64,000 nucleotides of DNA from Albidovulum sp. (GTDB lineage: Bacteria; Pseudomonadota; Alphaproteobacteria; Rhodobacterales; Rhodobacteraceae). The position numbers were made by a program, and so were the translations under genes. Numbering within the stretch: the first letter of the stretch is position 1; each line of letters starts with the position of its first letter. The notes beneath the pieces were generated by a model. That model was not told the DNA's origin. It made no database searches and worked only from the letters and a program-made list of their open reading frames with translations. The stretch is taken from the NCBI GenBank assembly GCA_028823855.1, contig JAPPFL010000005.1:1-64000 (forward strand). Direction: 5' to 3'. Below are positions 1 through 9,375 of this stretch, in pieces.

Positions 1-957
1 CGCCGGGGCGGCTAGAATGTCATGCAATTTGCTTTAGTTGGGAATCGAGGCTAGCGAATTCGTTCAATTTCTTTCGCGAGTCGAAAAATCAGGCGGCCAA
101 TTCCGAATCACCGCTCTAAAAGTCGATTCAGCTGCCGAAAGCCGGCAAAAAACTCGAGTTTCCCAGAGGCTGCTATCGTACCGCACTCGAAATTGTGCTT
201 GATGGAATCCGCGATACCACTCGCGGGTTAAATCTGAAAATGCGCGAACTCTGCGCAGCGGCGCCGGATTGCAGGACTGTCCGCAACGCGCGCGCGCCGA
301 TGGACTGAGTTTGGGGTAGGCGTTGCCGCCTTCGCCTTTTTTCTCCGCTCTTCCCGTCCTTCCCGACCGCGAAGAAGCAACTTGAAACCCGGCGGGGCAA
401 GTCGAATGCCCGCGCGCTGCCGGGAATCGAGCGGGACGCCCGCGACAGCCGCATGCGAGACGTGCTCGATGGAACTCGGCGAGCGTGTAAACTAATTTTG
501 ATAAGCAATCGCGCCGATTTGGCTGCGGCGGCTGAAGAGAGTCGGACCGGCGTTGGAAGGGCTTTGGCCGGTCTGCGGGAAATGTCGTGCGCGGCATTTT
601 TCGTAGATCGCCCCGGCTGCCGCCGGCCTAGGCGACAACCATGCCGATATCGGCATCTCGGCGATTGCTTGCCGGGTTTCGCGCCGCTTGGAAAACGCGC
701 CTTTCCTCGCATGTTTCAACACCTGATGATCGGCGCCGGGCAACCGCCCCGGCTTCCGCCGAGCGCGGAGGGGAAGCCGGTCGGAAAAGCGCGTTCAGGA
801 ATTCGGTTCAAGCAATGGCGGCAGGGACGAGTCGAACGAATTCGGCGCGGTTGCGCTATTCCATCGCGAGTGAGAAAATCGACCCTGCGCACTCTACGCG
901 CGATTCATACGGCTGCCGCGAGATTGCCGCCGGCAGCCGGACCAATGGAGTGGAATT
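1..957. other. No recognisable gene
   Basis: Several overlapping open frames occur on both strands, but none has a recognisable domain, a convincing ribosome binding site or a family-like sequence. They are rich in Arg, Ser and Ala, as expected of antisense or random frames in GC-rich DNA. I see no tRNA, repeat or terminator here. It may be decayed coding DNA. Confidence 0.5.
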
Positions 958-1329
958 ATGAATCTCGGAAACTTCTCCGTTAGCCTGGCGGTCAAGGATA
1001 TTGCCGCTTCCCGGGAGTTCTACGAAAAGCTCGGGTTGTCCGTCTTCGGCGGCCAGGAGGATCAAGGCTGGCTCATCATGAAGAATTCTAGCTGCATCAT
1101 CGGCCTTTTTCAGGGCATGTTCGAAAAAAACACCTTGACCTTCAACCCCGGATGGAATCCCGAAGCGCAAAGGCTGGACGATTTCACGGATATTCGCGAA
1201 ATTCAGAGCGCGCTCAAGGCGGGCGGAATCGAATTAGCCCACGAGGCGGACGAATCTACGTCGGGACCCGCCAGCTGCATGCTGTTCGACCCCGACGGCA
1301 ACCCGATACTGATCGACCAGCATGTCTGA
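958..1329 (+). CDS. VOC family protein (glyoxalase/bleomycin-resistance fold)
   Basis: A 123-residue single-domain protein of the vicinal oxygen chelate superfamily. The N-terminus ([23 protein letters not shown]) and the C-terminal [12 protein letters not shown] segment are the two typical beta-alpha-beta signatures, and the length fits a one-domain VOC protein that would work as a dimer. A Glu/His pair that could bind metal can be picked out but not proved. Members range from lyases to dioxygenases and resistance proteins, so the substrate is unknown. It stands alone: 957 bp of non-coding DNA lie upstream, and the next gene (a sulfatase) converges on it 32 bp downstream. Confidence 0.85.
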   Translation: MNLGNFSVSLAVKDIAASREFYEKLGLSVFGGQEDQGWLIMKNSSCIIGLFQGMFEKNTLTFNPGWNPEAQRLDDFTDIREIQSALKAGGIELAHEADESTSGPASCMLFDPDGNPILIDQHV

Positions 1330-1361
1330 CCCGGCGAAATCCGGAATCCGGCGAGCCGATG

Positions 1362-2882
1362 TCACGCCATCCCTATGGGATCTCGCACGGGCAGCATGTC
1401 GTCCGGACGGCTCAAAATCAGCTTTTCTAGATCTCGCCTAACTTCGGCGGCGTCGCCGCCGTCGAAGATATTTCGGCTTTCCAGGGGATCGCCGACAAGG
1501 TCGTAAAGTTCGCCGGCGCCCGACTGCAAATCCAGCGTCAGCTTGTGGGTAGCCGTCCTTACCGTGCGCAAACTGAGCGCGACGCCGGCGCGCCCCGGAT
1601 GAAGTTCCCATTCGTTAAGAGCGTAGCCGCGAACCGCCTTCTCTTCGATCAAGGGCCGAAGGCTCGATCCGTGTTGACCGGAGAGCGGTGTCGCCTCCGC
1701 ATAGTCGTACAACGTCGCTGCAAGATCGAGAGTCGAGACCGGCGAGCCGAGGGTCCTTCCCGCGGGAACGCCGGGACCGCGCATCAGCAGCGGCACCCGA
1801 AGAAGCCCTTCGTAGTGCATGGGTCCCTTGAGGACCAGGCCGTGGTCTCCAAGCCAGTCGCCGTGATCGGAAAAGTAGACGACGACCGTATTCTCGGCAA
1901 GCCCCGCCTCGTCCAGCGCAATTAGCAACCGTCCGAAATTGTGGTCGATAAGCGCGACTTGGCCGTAGGTATTGGCAATGATCTCGCGCAACTGCTCGTC
2001 GGACTGCGGAGCGATGCGGCTGTAGGATTTTCGCGTCTTTACGGATTCGCTCGGTCCTTGAGGCTCGGCCGTAAGCACGTGTTCGTGCCACCATGGCCGG
2101 CCCTCGAAACTTCGTCTCCGCAGGGCCGGCAGATCGACATGCGCCGGATCATGGAGACGAGACCACGGCTCCGGGCAGTCGAACGGATGATGCGGATCCG
2201 GAAAGCTGACCCAGGCGCAGAATGGCTCGGCGCGCCTTTTACGCAGCCATTCGATCGCCCGGTCGGCCGTCCAGGTCGTGTTGTGCCACGCCACCGGAAG
2301 CATGGAATGCCACGTCTGCGCCGCGCCGGCCGTATCGCCGGCATTTCGCCGGTATGCCTCGATTTTCTCTTCGCCGCGCCCGTCCGCGTAGAACCAGCGC
2401 TCGTAATGCTGGCCGCGGGGCGGTCGCTCCGGCGTAAACCAGTTGTGGCCGACAAGCATGATCTCAAGATGCCTGAATCCCATGTACGGTCCATTCCAAT
2501 CGGGACCGTATCGGGACGAAGATTTAACGCATTCCGGCGTGCCCGTCGCTTCGAAAGTATGGTAGGTGGAGAAATGAGCTTTGCCGAAAAACGCGGTATC
2601 ATAGCCGTTCGCGGCCAAGGTTCCGGCAAAGCCCTTCTCTCCAGTCTTTGGATCTAGGTCGATGCCGTTGTCGTGAACGCCGTGAGTTCGCGGCAGGAGC
2701 CCGGTCAGAATTGAAGCTCGCGCTGGCTGGCAGACGACGCACGGCGTAATCGCGGCCGAGAATCGCGTTCCGCCGGAGGCGAATTGGTCCAGGTGGGGCG
2801 TTTTTACGCGGCGCCCTTCCACGCCGAGGCAATCGCCTCTTTGCTGGTCGGCGGACACGAGCAGAAAGTTCAGCGGTCTCAA
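1362..2882 (-). CDS. Sulfatase (formylglycine-dependent, arylsulfatase-like)
   Basis: A 506-residue type I sulfatase that hydrolyses a sulfate ester (or possibly a phosphonate ester) with a formylglycine nucleophile. The core motif is CQPARASILTG, with Cys51 as the residue to be oxidised. The N-terminal NFLLVSADQQ strand supplies the Ca-binding Asp, and VVYFSDHGDWLGDHGL is the second metal-binding motif. I chose a TTG start at 2882 that overlaps the tctA stop (TTGA), with GGAGAG just upstream; a longer open frame reaching 3254 only mirrors tctA. No signal peptide is visible, so it is probably cytoplasmic. It is the last gene of the tctCBA operon, so the imported acid may carry or release sulfate. 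The exact substrate is unknown. Confidence 0.9.
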   Translation of the reverse strand: MRPLNFLLVSADQQRGDCLGVEGRRVKTPHLDQFASGGTRFSAAITPCVVCQPARASILTGLLPRTHGVHDNGIDLDPKTGEKGFAGTLAANGYDTAFFGKAHFSTYHTFEATGTPECVKSSSRYGPDWNGPYMGFRHLEIMLVGHNWFTPERPPRGQHYERWFYADGRGEEKIEAYRRNAGDTAGAAQTWHSMLPVAWHNTTWTADRAIEWLRKRRAEPFCAWVSFPDPHHPFDCPEPWSRLHDPAHVDLPALRRRSFEGRPWWHEHVLTAEPQGPSESVKTRKSYSRIAPQSDEQLREIIANTYGQVALIDHNFGRLLIALDEAGLAENTVVVYFSDHGDWLGDHGLVLKGPMHYEGLLRVPLLMRGPGVPAGRTLGSPVSTLDLAATLYDYAEATPLSGQHGSSLRPLIEEKAVRGYALNEWELHPGRAGVALSLRTVRTATHKLTLDLQSGAGELYDLVGDPLESRNIFDGGDAAEVRRDLEKLILSRPDDMLPVRDPIGMA

Positions 2883-4462
2883 TGTTGGCTCTCCATTCGG
2901 CGCCGCCCGAAAAGGATGACGAGGGCGACGGCCACGATCATGAGAATTGCCGCGAGCGGGCTTGAAAACAAAAAGAACGGATCGCCGCCGGTCGCCGAGA
3001 ATGCTTGGCGAGCGGTTCTCTCGAGCGTGCCGGCGAGTATAAATGCGATGACGAACGGAAGCACCGAGATGTGGAGCTTCCGAAAGAAGTATCCCAGCAC
3101 GCCGAAGCCCAGGGCGAAGACAAGTGCGGAAAAGCTGGTCTCCTGCGCATAGATCGCGACCATCGTGACAAGCAGGACCGACGGCAGGAGGATTTGCTTC
3201 GGAATTCGTATCATGATTCCCATCCAGCGCATGAACGCGCCGCCGATGGTCCAATTCAGGAGATTGGCGATCACCATGGCCGTGAAGATTCCGAATGCGA
3301 TGACCATTTCTTCATTCATCCCTTCCGAGGGAATCCGGAATACGCTTGGACCAGGGTTGAAACCTCCGATGGTTTCCATAGCGAGTATCAGGAAAACGGC
3401 GGCCGTATTTCCGGGAATCCCCAGCGAGAGCACGGGGATCAAGTTGGCGCCGGATACCGCTGAATTCGCGGCTTCAGTCGACGCAACTCCTTCGGGAGCG
3501 CCGGTTCCGAATTCCGCGCCGCCGCGGCGGGCTTGCTTGCGACGGCCCGAGGCGTAGCCCAAAGTCGCGGCGAGAGTCGAGCCTACGCCCGGCAGGATCC
3601 CGACAATCGCGCCGATCGCGGCGGAATTGCCTATAAAGGGAAGGAGGCGGAGTTTTTCCCTTAGCGCCAGTCGATTGTCGCCGGTTTCCGCGACCTGGCT
3701 AATCCGGCCGGTAGCGGATCGCTCCCTCATGAGATCTTCGAGACCCTTGATGACTTCGCCGAGAATGAGCATTCCGAGAATGGCGGATACGACGGGAATT
3801 CCCTGCGCCAGTTCGGGCAGGCCCGCGGAAAGACGGGGATAGAACTCCTCTCCAGTACCGACGAACGCAACGAGCATGCCAAAACCCGCTGCCAAAAGCC
3901 CCTTCATCACAGATTTGCCGACCACTGCCGCAATGAAAGCCATGGACAGCAAAATCAGCGCGGTCTTTTCCGGCAGGTCCAGGAAGGATTCGACAAGGAC
4001 GGCAAGAAAGGGAGCGCAGAGGAAAAGCAGGATGTCGGACAACGTGTCTCCGGAAACGGAAGAGAAGTGCGCGATGCGCAGGGCCTTTCCCGATTGCCCG
4101 TTTCGAGTCATCGGATAACCGTCGTAGGTCGTGAGCAGCGCGTCGGGCGTACCCGGCGTGTTGAAGAGTATCGCCGGAACGGCGCCTCCGACCGTGGCTC
4201 CTTTCATGACTCCGATTAGGAATCCCAGCACCGGAAGCAGCGAGGCCTGTTCGTAGCCGAACACCGAGATCAGAATCGGAAGGGAAACGGCCATTGCCAT
4301 GGGACCGGCAAGGCCCGGAGTCGCGCCGACCGCAATTCCGGCGAGAAAACCGGCGAGAATCATAACGATCGTAACGGATACGGGAATGGCGCCGACATGA
4401 AACATTGCCGGTCCCTGTATTACGGCTAGGACTCCGGCGGCGACATGACTCCAAACATCCAT
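2879..4462 (-). CDS. tctA: Tripartite tricarboxylate transporter, large permease TctA
   Basis: A 527-residue inner-membrane permease with about 12 hydrophobic segments. It has the TctA signatures GATPGLAGPMAMA near residue 47, GGAVPAILFNTPGTP near 92, and IGAIVGILPGVGSTLAA near 280, the last being the second inverted copy. Length (about 500) matches the family. It works with TctB and the periplasmic receptor TctC to import a carboxylate with a cation. Its start touches the tctB stop and its stop overlaps the TTG of the downstream sulfatase, so translation is coupled. The substrate cannot be read from the sequence; neighbouring sulfatases suggest a sulfated or aromatic acid. Confidence 0.95.
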   Translation of the reverse strand: MDVWSHVAAGVLAVIQGPAMFHVGAIPVSVTIVMILAGFLAGIAVGATPGLAGPMAMAVSLPILISVFGYEQASLLPVLGFLIGVMKGATVGGAVPAILFNTPGTPDALLTTYDGYPMTRNGQSGKALRIAHFSSVSGDTLSDILLFLCAPFLAVLVESFLDLPEKTALILLSMAFIAAVVGKSVMKGLLAAGFGMLVAFVGTGEEFYPRLSAGLPELAQGIPVVSAILGMLILGEVIKGLEDLMRERSATGRISQVAETGDNRLALREKLRLLPFIGNSAAIGAIVGILPGVGSTLAATLGYASGRRKQARRGGAEFGTGAPEGVASTEAANSAVSGANLIPVLSLGIPGNTAAVFLILAMETIGGFNPGPSVFRIPSEGMNEEMVIAFGIFTAMVIANLLNWTIGGAFMRWMGIMIRIPKQILLPSVLLVTMVAIYAQETSFSALVFALGFGVLGYFFRKLHISVLPFVIAFILAGTLERTARQAFSATGGDPFFLFSSPLAAILMIVAVALVILFGRRRMESQH

Positions 4463-5010
4463 TAGACGTCCGCGTTGGGCGGCAGCAGCAGGTCCTCGAA
4501 CGGCAAATCGTAAGCTAGCGCCAAAATTAGCGCGATGGCGATTGAAAGCGCGACGCGTCGCGCGTCAAATCGCCGCTCCACCAGGTAGACGAGGCTGAAG
4601 ACCAGAAAACTGCCGCCCGATACAAATCCAATATACTTCCAGGGAATCTCGTCGCGAAGCGGCCGGTAGTCGTTCGCGGTCAGTTCGGCTACCCCGGGTC
4701 CGCTGTACCTCATGATCGAAAGTCCGATTGCGAGAAGCGCGACGAATGCGGCTACAAAGCCGAAATTCGCGAGGCCCAGCGATGGCGGCGCGGGACGGAG
4801 CCATGCTCCCGCGACCAATCCCGCGCCGGAAACCGCAAGAAGAGCGCCGGCGACCGACGGCGCCAGGGCATCGCCGATCGCCCAGCGGCCCCTTACTTTC
4901 TCGGCAATGCCGGTGTCGCTGTCGATTGGCGCCCAGACGAAGACGACGAAGAGTCCGATTGCTAGAACGACGATGCCGAGCACCAGGTCCTGCGAAATTC
5001 GGGCTTTCAT
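4462..5010 (-). CDS. tctB: Tripartite tricarboxylate transporter, small permease TctB
   Basis: A 182-residue protein with four to five hydrophobic stretches (around residues 12-30, 53-72, 79-97, 128-146 and 156-172), the size and layout of TctB. This subunit is poorly conserved, so the call rests mainly on position: it lies between the receptor and TctA genes and abuts tctA by one base. An uncommon feature is the hydrophilic loop at about residues 100-127, before the last two helices. Confidence 0.9.
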   Translation of the reverse strand: MKARISQDLVLGIVVLAIGLFVVFVWAPIDSDTGIAEKVRGRWAIGDALAPSVAGALLAVSGAGLVAGAWLRPAPPSLGLANFGFVAAFVALLAIGLSIMRYSGPGVAELTANDYRPLRDEIPWKYIGFVSGGSFLVFSLVYLVERRFDARRVALSIAIALILALAYDLPFEDLLLPPNADV

Positions 5011-5105
5011 GGGCGAGCGAATCTAGGCCTCGGCCGCGCGTGATGAGCCGCCCGGGAAGGAGCGACCTTTTCCTAAACCACCGCCCCTAGTCCGGTAGCG
5101 AGAGG

Positions 5106-6059
5106 CTATCTCGACGCTTTCTCGAGCAGGGCCGCCGCCGCGGCTTCCTCGGCGGCAAGAAGCGCGTCCAGCTCCTCGCCCGCGATAACCACGGATCCGC
5201 CGAACGCTTTCTCGATGAATCCGCCGGCTTCGGTGTCGCCGTCGGATACGATGGAGGCGATCGCGGACGACAATGCTTCGCGCGCTTCCGCGGTTATCCC
5301 GTCGGGAGATACGAATATGAAATATCCGTCCGCCGAGAAAGGCAAGCCGAGCTCGTTTATGGTCGGCGCATCCGGAGAAACCATCAATCTGGTCGAAAGG
5401 CCGGAGGCGAGATTAATCATGTCCCCCGCGAGAACCGCGTTGTTCTGTATTCCAGCGCCCCAGCCGATGTCGAGATCGCCGGCGTTGAGGCCGTCCATCA
5501 CGCCCTTGCCTCCCTGAGTCATCACGATGTTGAATTCTATGCCGTGCGCCTTGCCGAGAAGGTAGGCCAGATCGGCGAGCTTGGGGCTCATGGCCCCGAA
5601 ACGGATTTGTTCGCCCGCGCGAGCGGCTTCGACCAATTCGTCGAAGGTGTTCCAGCCCTTGGAGGTCAACGCGACGATGCCCATTTGGAATCCTGCCGTA
5701 GTCGTTAGCGCGGTGAAATCCGACTGTTGGTAGCCGGCGTTCTTGGCGGCGACCATATTGTACCCGAGGCTCTCCGTAACTATGATGCCTATCGCGGTGC
5801 CGTCGGCGGGCTCTTCCTTTAGCGCCGCCGCGAGAACCGCGCCGCCCTTGCCAGTCATCTGTTCGGGAATGATCTTCCAGCCGTGCCTTTCCTCGAGCTC
5901 CTCTGCGATCAAGCGCGCCTGGGTGTCGGCTCCGCCGCCGGCCCGAAATCCGATCAGCATCTTGATCGGTCCGCCGGGCATCCATTCCGCCTGCGCGGTC
6001 GCCGCCGCCGAGGCTAGGGCAGCCAATGCGACAAGGCTGGCCAGAATCCGCTTAATCAT
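5106..6059 (-). CDS. tctC: Tripartite tricarboxylate transporter receptor TctC (Bug family)
   Basis: A 317-residue periplasmic binding protein. I start it at the ATG at 6059, which has GGAGG at the right distance and gives a clean Sec signal peptide (MIKRILASLVALAALASAAATAQA, cut near residue 24). A longer frame upstream lacks a signal peptide. The mature part begins with PGGPIKMLIGFRAGGGADTQAR, the Bug-family first ligand loop, and carries the EL-GLPF motif typical of the C-terminal lobe. It captures the substrate for TctAB. It is transcribed divergently from marR across a short AT-rich region holding a palindrome, so MarR-type control is likely. Confidence 0.93.
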   Translation of the reverse strand: MIKRILASLVALAALASAAATAQAEWMPGGPIKMLIGFRAGGGADTQARLIAEELEERHGWKIIPEQMTGKGGAVLAAALKEEPADGTAIGIIVTESLGYNMVAAKNAGYQQSDFTALTTTAGFQMGIVALTSKGWNTFDELVEAARAGEQIRFGAMSPKLADLAYLLGKAHGIEFNIVMTQGGKGVMDGLNAGDLDIGWGAGIQNNAVLAGDMINLASGLSTRLMVSPDAPTINELGLPFSADGYFIFVSPDGITAEAREALSSAIASIVSDGDTEAGGFIEKAFGGSVVIAGEELDALLAAEEAAAAALLEKASR

Positions 6060-6129
6060 GAATTGTGTCCTCCAATCGCTGCAGGAAAAGTGAATCATTT
6101 TAAGTTGACAATTTACTTGTAATTTCAAT

Positions 6130-6146
6130 AATTGATAATGTCAATT
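6130..6146. promoter_or_regulatory. Candidate MarR operator (17-bp palindrome)
   Basis: AATTGA-TAATG-TCAATT is a perfect 6-bp inverted repeat with a 5-bp spacer. It lies in an AT-rich 151-bp gap between the divergent tctC and marR starts. Just beside it, at 6125-6135, is a second small palindrome (TCAATAATTGA). Size and placement fit a MarR-dimer site controlling both directions. Confidence 0.55.
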
Positions 6147-6210
6147 GTTTGCACTGGAGCATTCAGCTCGCCTGTTTGCTCATTGATAGGGCCAAAGCGC
6201 GGCCAAGAAA

Positions 6211-6693
6211 ATGAACAACTTTCTAAAGAGAATCGACACGGACCAGCATCTGGTCTCGCTATCGCAATTCCTGACCTTTAGAATCGCGCGCTTGCATCTC
6301 GCTCTCAACGCTCAGGCCGCGGCAATCCTCAGTCGGGAAACGGACATCACGCTGGGCCAGTGGCGAATGATTATCATGATCGGCACGGAAGGCGTTTCGA
6401 CATCGCGCGAACTAATCGCGAAATCCGGAATGGACCCGGCAATCATTAGCCGAACCCTGCGCTCCCTTGAAAGAGCCGGTTTCGTAACCCTCGCGAGGTC
6501 CGAACCCGACCGGAGAGTCCTCCGGCTCGCTCTTACGCCGTCCGGCAGCAAGCTCCACGAACAGATACTTCCCAAAATGAAAGCCCGGCAACGAATGCTG
6601 CTCAACGCTCTCTCCCCGGACGAAGCGATAACCGTCTTCCGCATAATCGAAAAGCTAGAAAGAGCGGCGGGGGCCAAAGAATCCGAAAACTGA
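6211..6693 (+). CDS. MarR family transcriptional regulator
   Basis: A 160-residue winged-helix regulator. Residues about 45-115 hold the wHTH: LGQWRMIIMIG, then TSRELIAKSGMDPAIISRTLRSLERAGFV as recognition region, and a wing with SEPDRRVLRLALTPSG. The DRR in the wing is a hallmark of the family. It is divergent from tctC, and the next sulfatase overlaps its stop, so it probably senses the imported compound or its product and regulates both arms. Confidence 0.93.
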   Translation: MNNFLKRIDTDQHLVSLSQFLTFRIARLHLALNAQAAAILSRETDITLGQWRMIIMIGTEGVSTSRELIAKSGMDPAIISRTLRSLERAGFVTLARSEPDRRVLRLALTPSGSKLHEQILPKMKARQRMLLNALSPDEAITVFRIIEKLERAAGAKESEN

Positions 6694-8120
6694 CATCGAA
6701 CCTGCTCGTCGTCATGTCCGACGAGCATCAGGCGCGCGCGCTGGGATGCGCCGGCCACGCCTTAGTAAAAACGCCGAATCTGGACGCGCTCGCGGCGACG
6801 GGCGTTCGCTTCAGGAACGCTGTCACTCCATCGCCAATCTGCGTGCCTGCGCGCGCCTGTTTCGCCACGGGCAAATACGTTCACCAGATTCGCCATTGGG
6901 ACAACGCGATGCCCTACGACGGACGAACCCCGGGTTGGGGGCACGCGCTTCAGTCCTTGGGAGTGCCTGTCGAAGCGATCGGAAAGCTTCACTATCGCGC
7001 CGAGGGCGACCGGGCGGGTTTCGACGCCGAGCATATTCCCATGATGGTCGCCGACGGGGTGGGCATGGTATGGGGGTCGGTTCGGAGCGCAGAGGAACGC
7101 CTGGTTCCCGGATCCAGGATGCTCGGCGACTATATCGGTCCCGGCTATAGCAAATACAACAGATACGACGATTCCGTGGTTGCCAGGACCGAGCGATGGC
7201 TGGCCGAAAACGGGAACGGCGCGCAGCCCTGGTGCCTGTTCGTCGGTCTAGTAGCGCCTCACTTTCCTCTTGTGGTGCCGCAAAAGTGGTTCGATCTCTA
7301 TCCCGCCGACCGGATGCCGCCGGCCAAGCTTCATCCCGAAGACGGCCACCCCCGGCATCCCTGGGTCGAGCTTCAGAACGCCGTGATGGACACGGACCGG
7401 CAGTTTCGCGGCGATTGGGAACGGAAAGCCGCGAAATCCAGCTACTACGGCCTCTGCAGCTTCCTCGACCAAAATGTGGGCCGCATTCTCGATGCCCTGG
7501 ACGCTGAAGGCCTGCGCGGCAATACGACCGTAGTCTATACGAGCGATCACGGCGACAATGTCGGAGCGAGGGGGTTGTGGGGCAAATCAAACATGTACGA
7601 CGAATCGGTTGCGGTCCCGTTGATTGTATCGGGACCCGGAATCCAGCCGGGCCACTGCGATACGCCGGTAAGCCTGATCGATCTCTCGGCGACAATTGCC
7701 AGTCACTTCGGAACGTCCATCCAGGGAGATCTACCGGGACGTTCGCTTTACGAAATCGCGTCAGGCCAAGCGGACATGAATCGCGCGGTCGTAAGCGAAT
7801 ATCATGCAGTCGGCGCCGTCAGCGGCGCCTTTATGCTCCGTACCGGGCGCTGGAAATACATTCGCTATGTCGGATTCGAACCCGAGCTGTTCGACCTCGA
7901 GGGCGATCCGGAGGAATCCAGGAATCTCGCCGGCGATCCGGCCTACCTGGCCGTCCTCGAGTCCTTCGATCGACGGCTGAGTGAAATCTGCGACGCCGAC
8001 GCGGTCGATCGGCAGGCGCATGCCGACCAGGCGGAACTGATTGATTCTTTTGGCGGTCCCAATGCCGCCTTTACGCTAGGCGCAAGAGGCGCGACTCCGG
8101 CGCCTGCGCCCGAATCCTGA
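6690..8120 (+). CDS. Sulfatase (formylglycine-dependent), probable non-ATG start
   Basis: A type I sulfatase of about 476 residues. The nucleophile motif is CVPARACFATG, with Cys51 from the chosen start; later VVYTSDHGDNVGARGLWGKSNMYDESVAVPLIVSGPG gives the second metal site and the segment after it. The first in-frame ATG (6714) would remove the conserved first strand (SNLLVVMSDEHQ). I therefore extend to a CTG at 6690 that overlaps the marR stop as CTGA; the true start codon is uncertain. No signal peptide is seen. It forms a marR-sulfatase unit opposite the tct operon, which has its own sulfatase, so two different sulfate esters may be handled. The nearest alternative is a phosphonate monoester hydrolase. 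Confidence 0.88.
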   Translation: MTSNLLVVMSDEHQARALGCAGHALVKTPNLDALAATGVRFRNAVTPSPICVPARACFATGKYVHQIRHWDNAMPYDGRTPGWGHALQSLGVPVEAIGKLHYRAEGDRAGFDAEHIPMMVADGVGMVWGSVRSAEERLVPGSRMLGDYIGPGYSKYNRYDDSVVARTERWLAENGNGAQPWCLFVGLVAPHFPLVVPQKWFDLYPADRMPPAKLHPEDGHPRHPWVELQNAVMDTDRQFRGDWERKAAKSSYYGLCSFLDQNVGRILDALDAEGLRGNTTVVYTSDHGDNVGARGLWGKSNMYDESVAVPLIVSGPGIQPGHCDTPVSLIDLSATIASHFGTSIQGDLPGRSLYEIASGQADMNRAVVSEYHAVGAVSGAFMLRTGRWKYIRYVGFEPELFDLEGDPEESRNLAGDPAYLAVLESFDRRLSEICDADAVDRQAHADQAELIDSFGGPNAAFTLGARGATPAPAPES

Positions 8121-8189
8121 AGAGCGGCGCCACATGAGCCAAGTCTTGAAGCCTTCGACCTTTCCTAATTCGCGGACGGAGCATTCGAT

Positions 8190-9047
8190 GTGAAACTTGT
8201 ACTGCTTGGAACCGGAACGCCGGATCCCGAACCGGCGCGCGCGTCCTCGGGATTTCTCGTCGATTTCGGAACGAATCGCCTTCAGTTCGACTGCGGCGGC
8301 GGGTCATTCGACCGGCTGCTGCAGGCGGGCTACAGCCCTTGCGACATTGACGCGATGCTGCTGAGCCACCTTCATTCGGACCACATGATGGACTATGCGA
8401 GAATTGTTCACGCCCGCTGGGATCAGGGCGCCGGCAGAGTCCCGGATCTCGACGTCTACGCTCCGGCGCCCATGGCTGCGATTTCCGACAAGCTGTTCGG
8501 CTCGGAAGGCGCGTTTTCCCATGACTTGCGGGCTCGCTGCGAATTTCCGGCGAGCCGGGAAGTATTCGAGATGCGCGGCGGCAGGCTTCCGAGAAATTGG
8601 CCCGAACCGCGAATACGGGAGATTTCCGACGGCTTCAGGCTTGAAGGCGACTGCTGGAACATCGAGGCGGTCGGGGTGCCGCATGCCCAGCCGTTTTTGG
8701 AGTGCCTAGGGTTCAGACTCGATTCAAACGGCCGGTCCCTTGTTTATTCGGGAGACTCCGGACCGTCGAAGGCTCTGACCGAGCTCGCGAACAAGGCCGA
8801 TATATTGATCCACATGTGCTACCAGTTTTCGGAGGAAGCGCTTCGGCCGGAATGGAAGCGCGGATCTTCCGGGCATCTAGAGGTCGCCGAGACGGCCGCG
8901 CAGGCCGATGTCGGAACCGTTATTCTCACGCACATGCGCAGGCATATGCACAAGCCTGAAGCAAAGGGGCGAATCATCAACGAGATGTCCGGAATCTATG
9001 GCGGACGCATTTTGATCGGAGAGGATCTCCAGGTTCACGAAGTATAG
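8190..9047 (+). CDS. MBL-fold metallo-hydrolase (RNase Z/AtsA-like)
   Basis: A 285-residue metallo-beta-lactamase-fold enzyme. It opens with MKLVLLGTGTPDPEPARASSGFLVDF and has the metal-binding motif HLHSDH near residue 58, a GVPHAQPF histidine near 160, YSGDSG near 187 and the C-terminal ILTHMRRHMH. This layout is shared by RNase Z-like enzymes and by beta-lactamase-fold arylsulfatases of the AtsA type. The nearby sulfatases make a sulfatase or related esterase role plausible, but the sequence alone does not decide. There is no signal peptide. It follows the sulfatase by 69 bp with GGAG before the ATG. Confidence 0.85.
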   Translation: MKLVLLGTGTPDPEPARASSGFLVDFGTNRLQFDCGGGSFDRLLQAGYSPCDIDAMLLSHLHSDHMMDYARIVHARWDQGAGRVPDLDVYAPAPMAAISDKLFGSEGAFSHDLRARCEFPASREVFEMRGGRLPRNWPEPRIREISDGFRLEGDCWNIEAVGVPHAQPFLECLGFRLDSNGRSLVYSGDSGPSKALTELANKADILIHMCYQFSEEALRPEWKRGSSGHLEVAETAAQADVGTVILTHMRRHMHKPEAKGRIINEMSGIYGGRILIGEDLQVHEV

Positions 9048-9375
9048 CTGCCCGGGAATTCAGCGCGCTTGAAAATTTCAAGCATGCCTCCGTCCTGCAT
9101 ACCCCTTCCGGACGACCGCATGTTCAATTCAATCCTCAGAAAGCGTTGGGACGCGCCTAAGGGACGCCGGTTTTCTACACGCGCCGGAGCCGTCGACGCA
9201 GGTTCGAATCGGCCCTCGCCCAAACCGAAATCATCAAGAGGCATTCAAGCTCGGAGATTCGACCTCATGGCATTGAGGCAACGCTCGCGTAAAATCGAGG
9301 CGATTTTTTCGCCCGCGCATTTTCTTTTCCGGATACATAGCCCAGAAGCCGGGCTAAAGTTTTCGAGGAAGCTGC
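9048..9375 (+). other. Intergenic, no gene seen
   Basis: I see no coding potential. A ten-base match to a tRNA T-loop (GGTTCGAATC at 9201) has no matching stems. Any promoter for hflX should lie here, but I cannot place it with confidence. Confidence 0.5.

Noticed and set aside
9201-9210. tRNA T-loop-like GGTTCGAATC
   Set aside because: The flanking bases do not form a T-stem, and no acceptor or anticodon arm can be folded.
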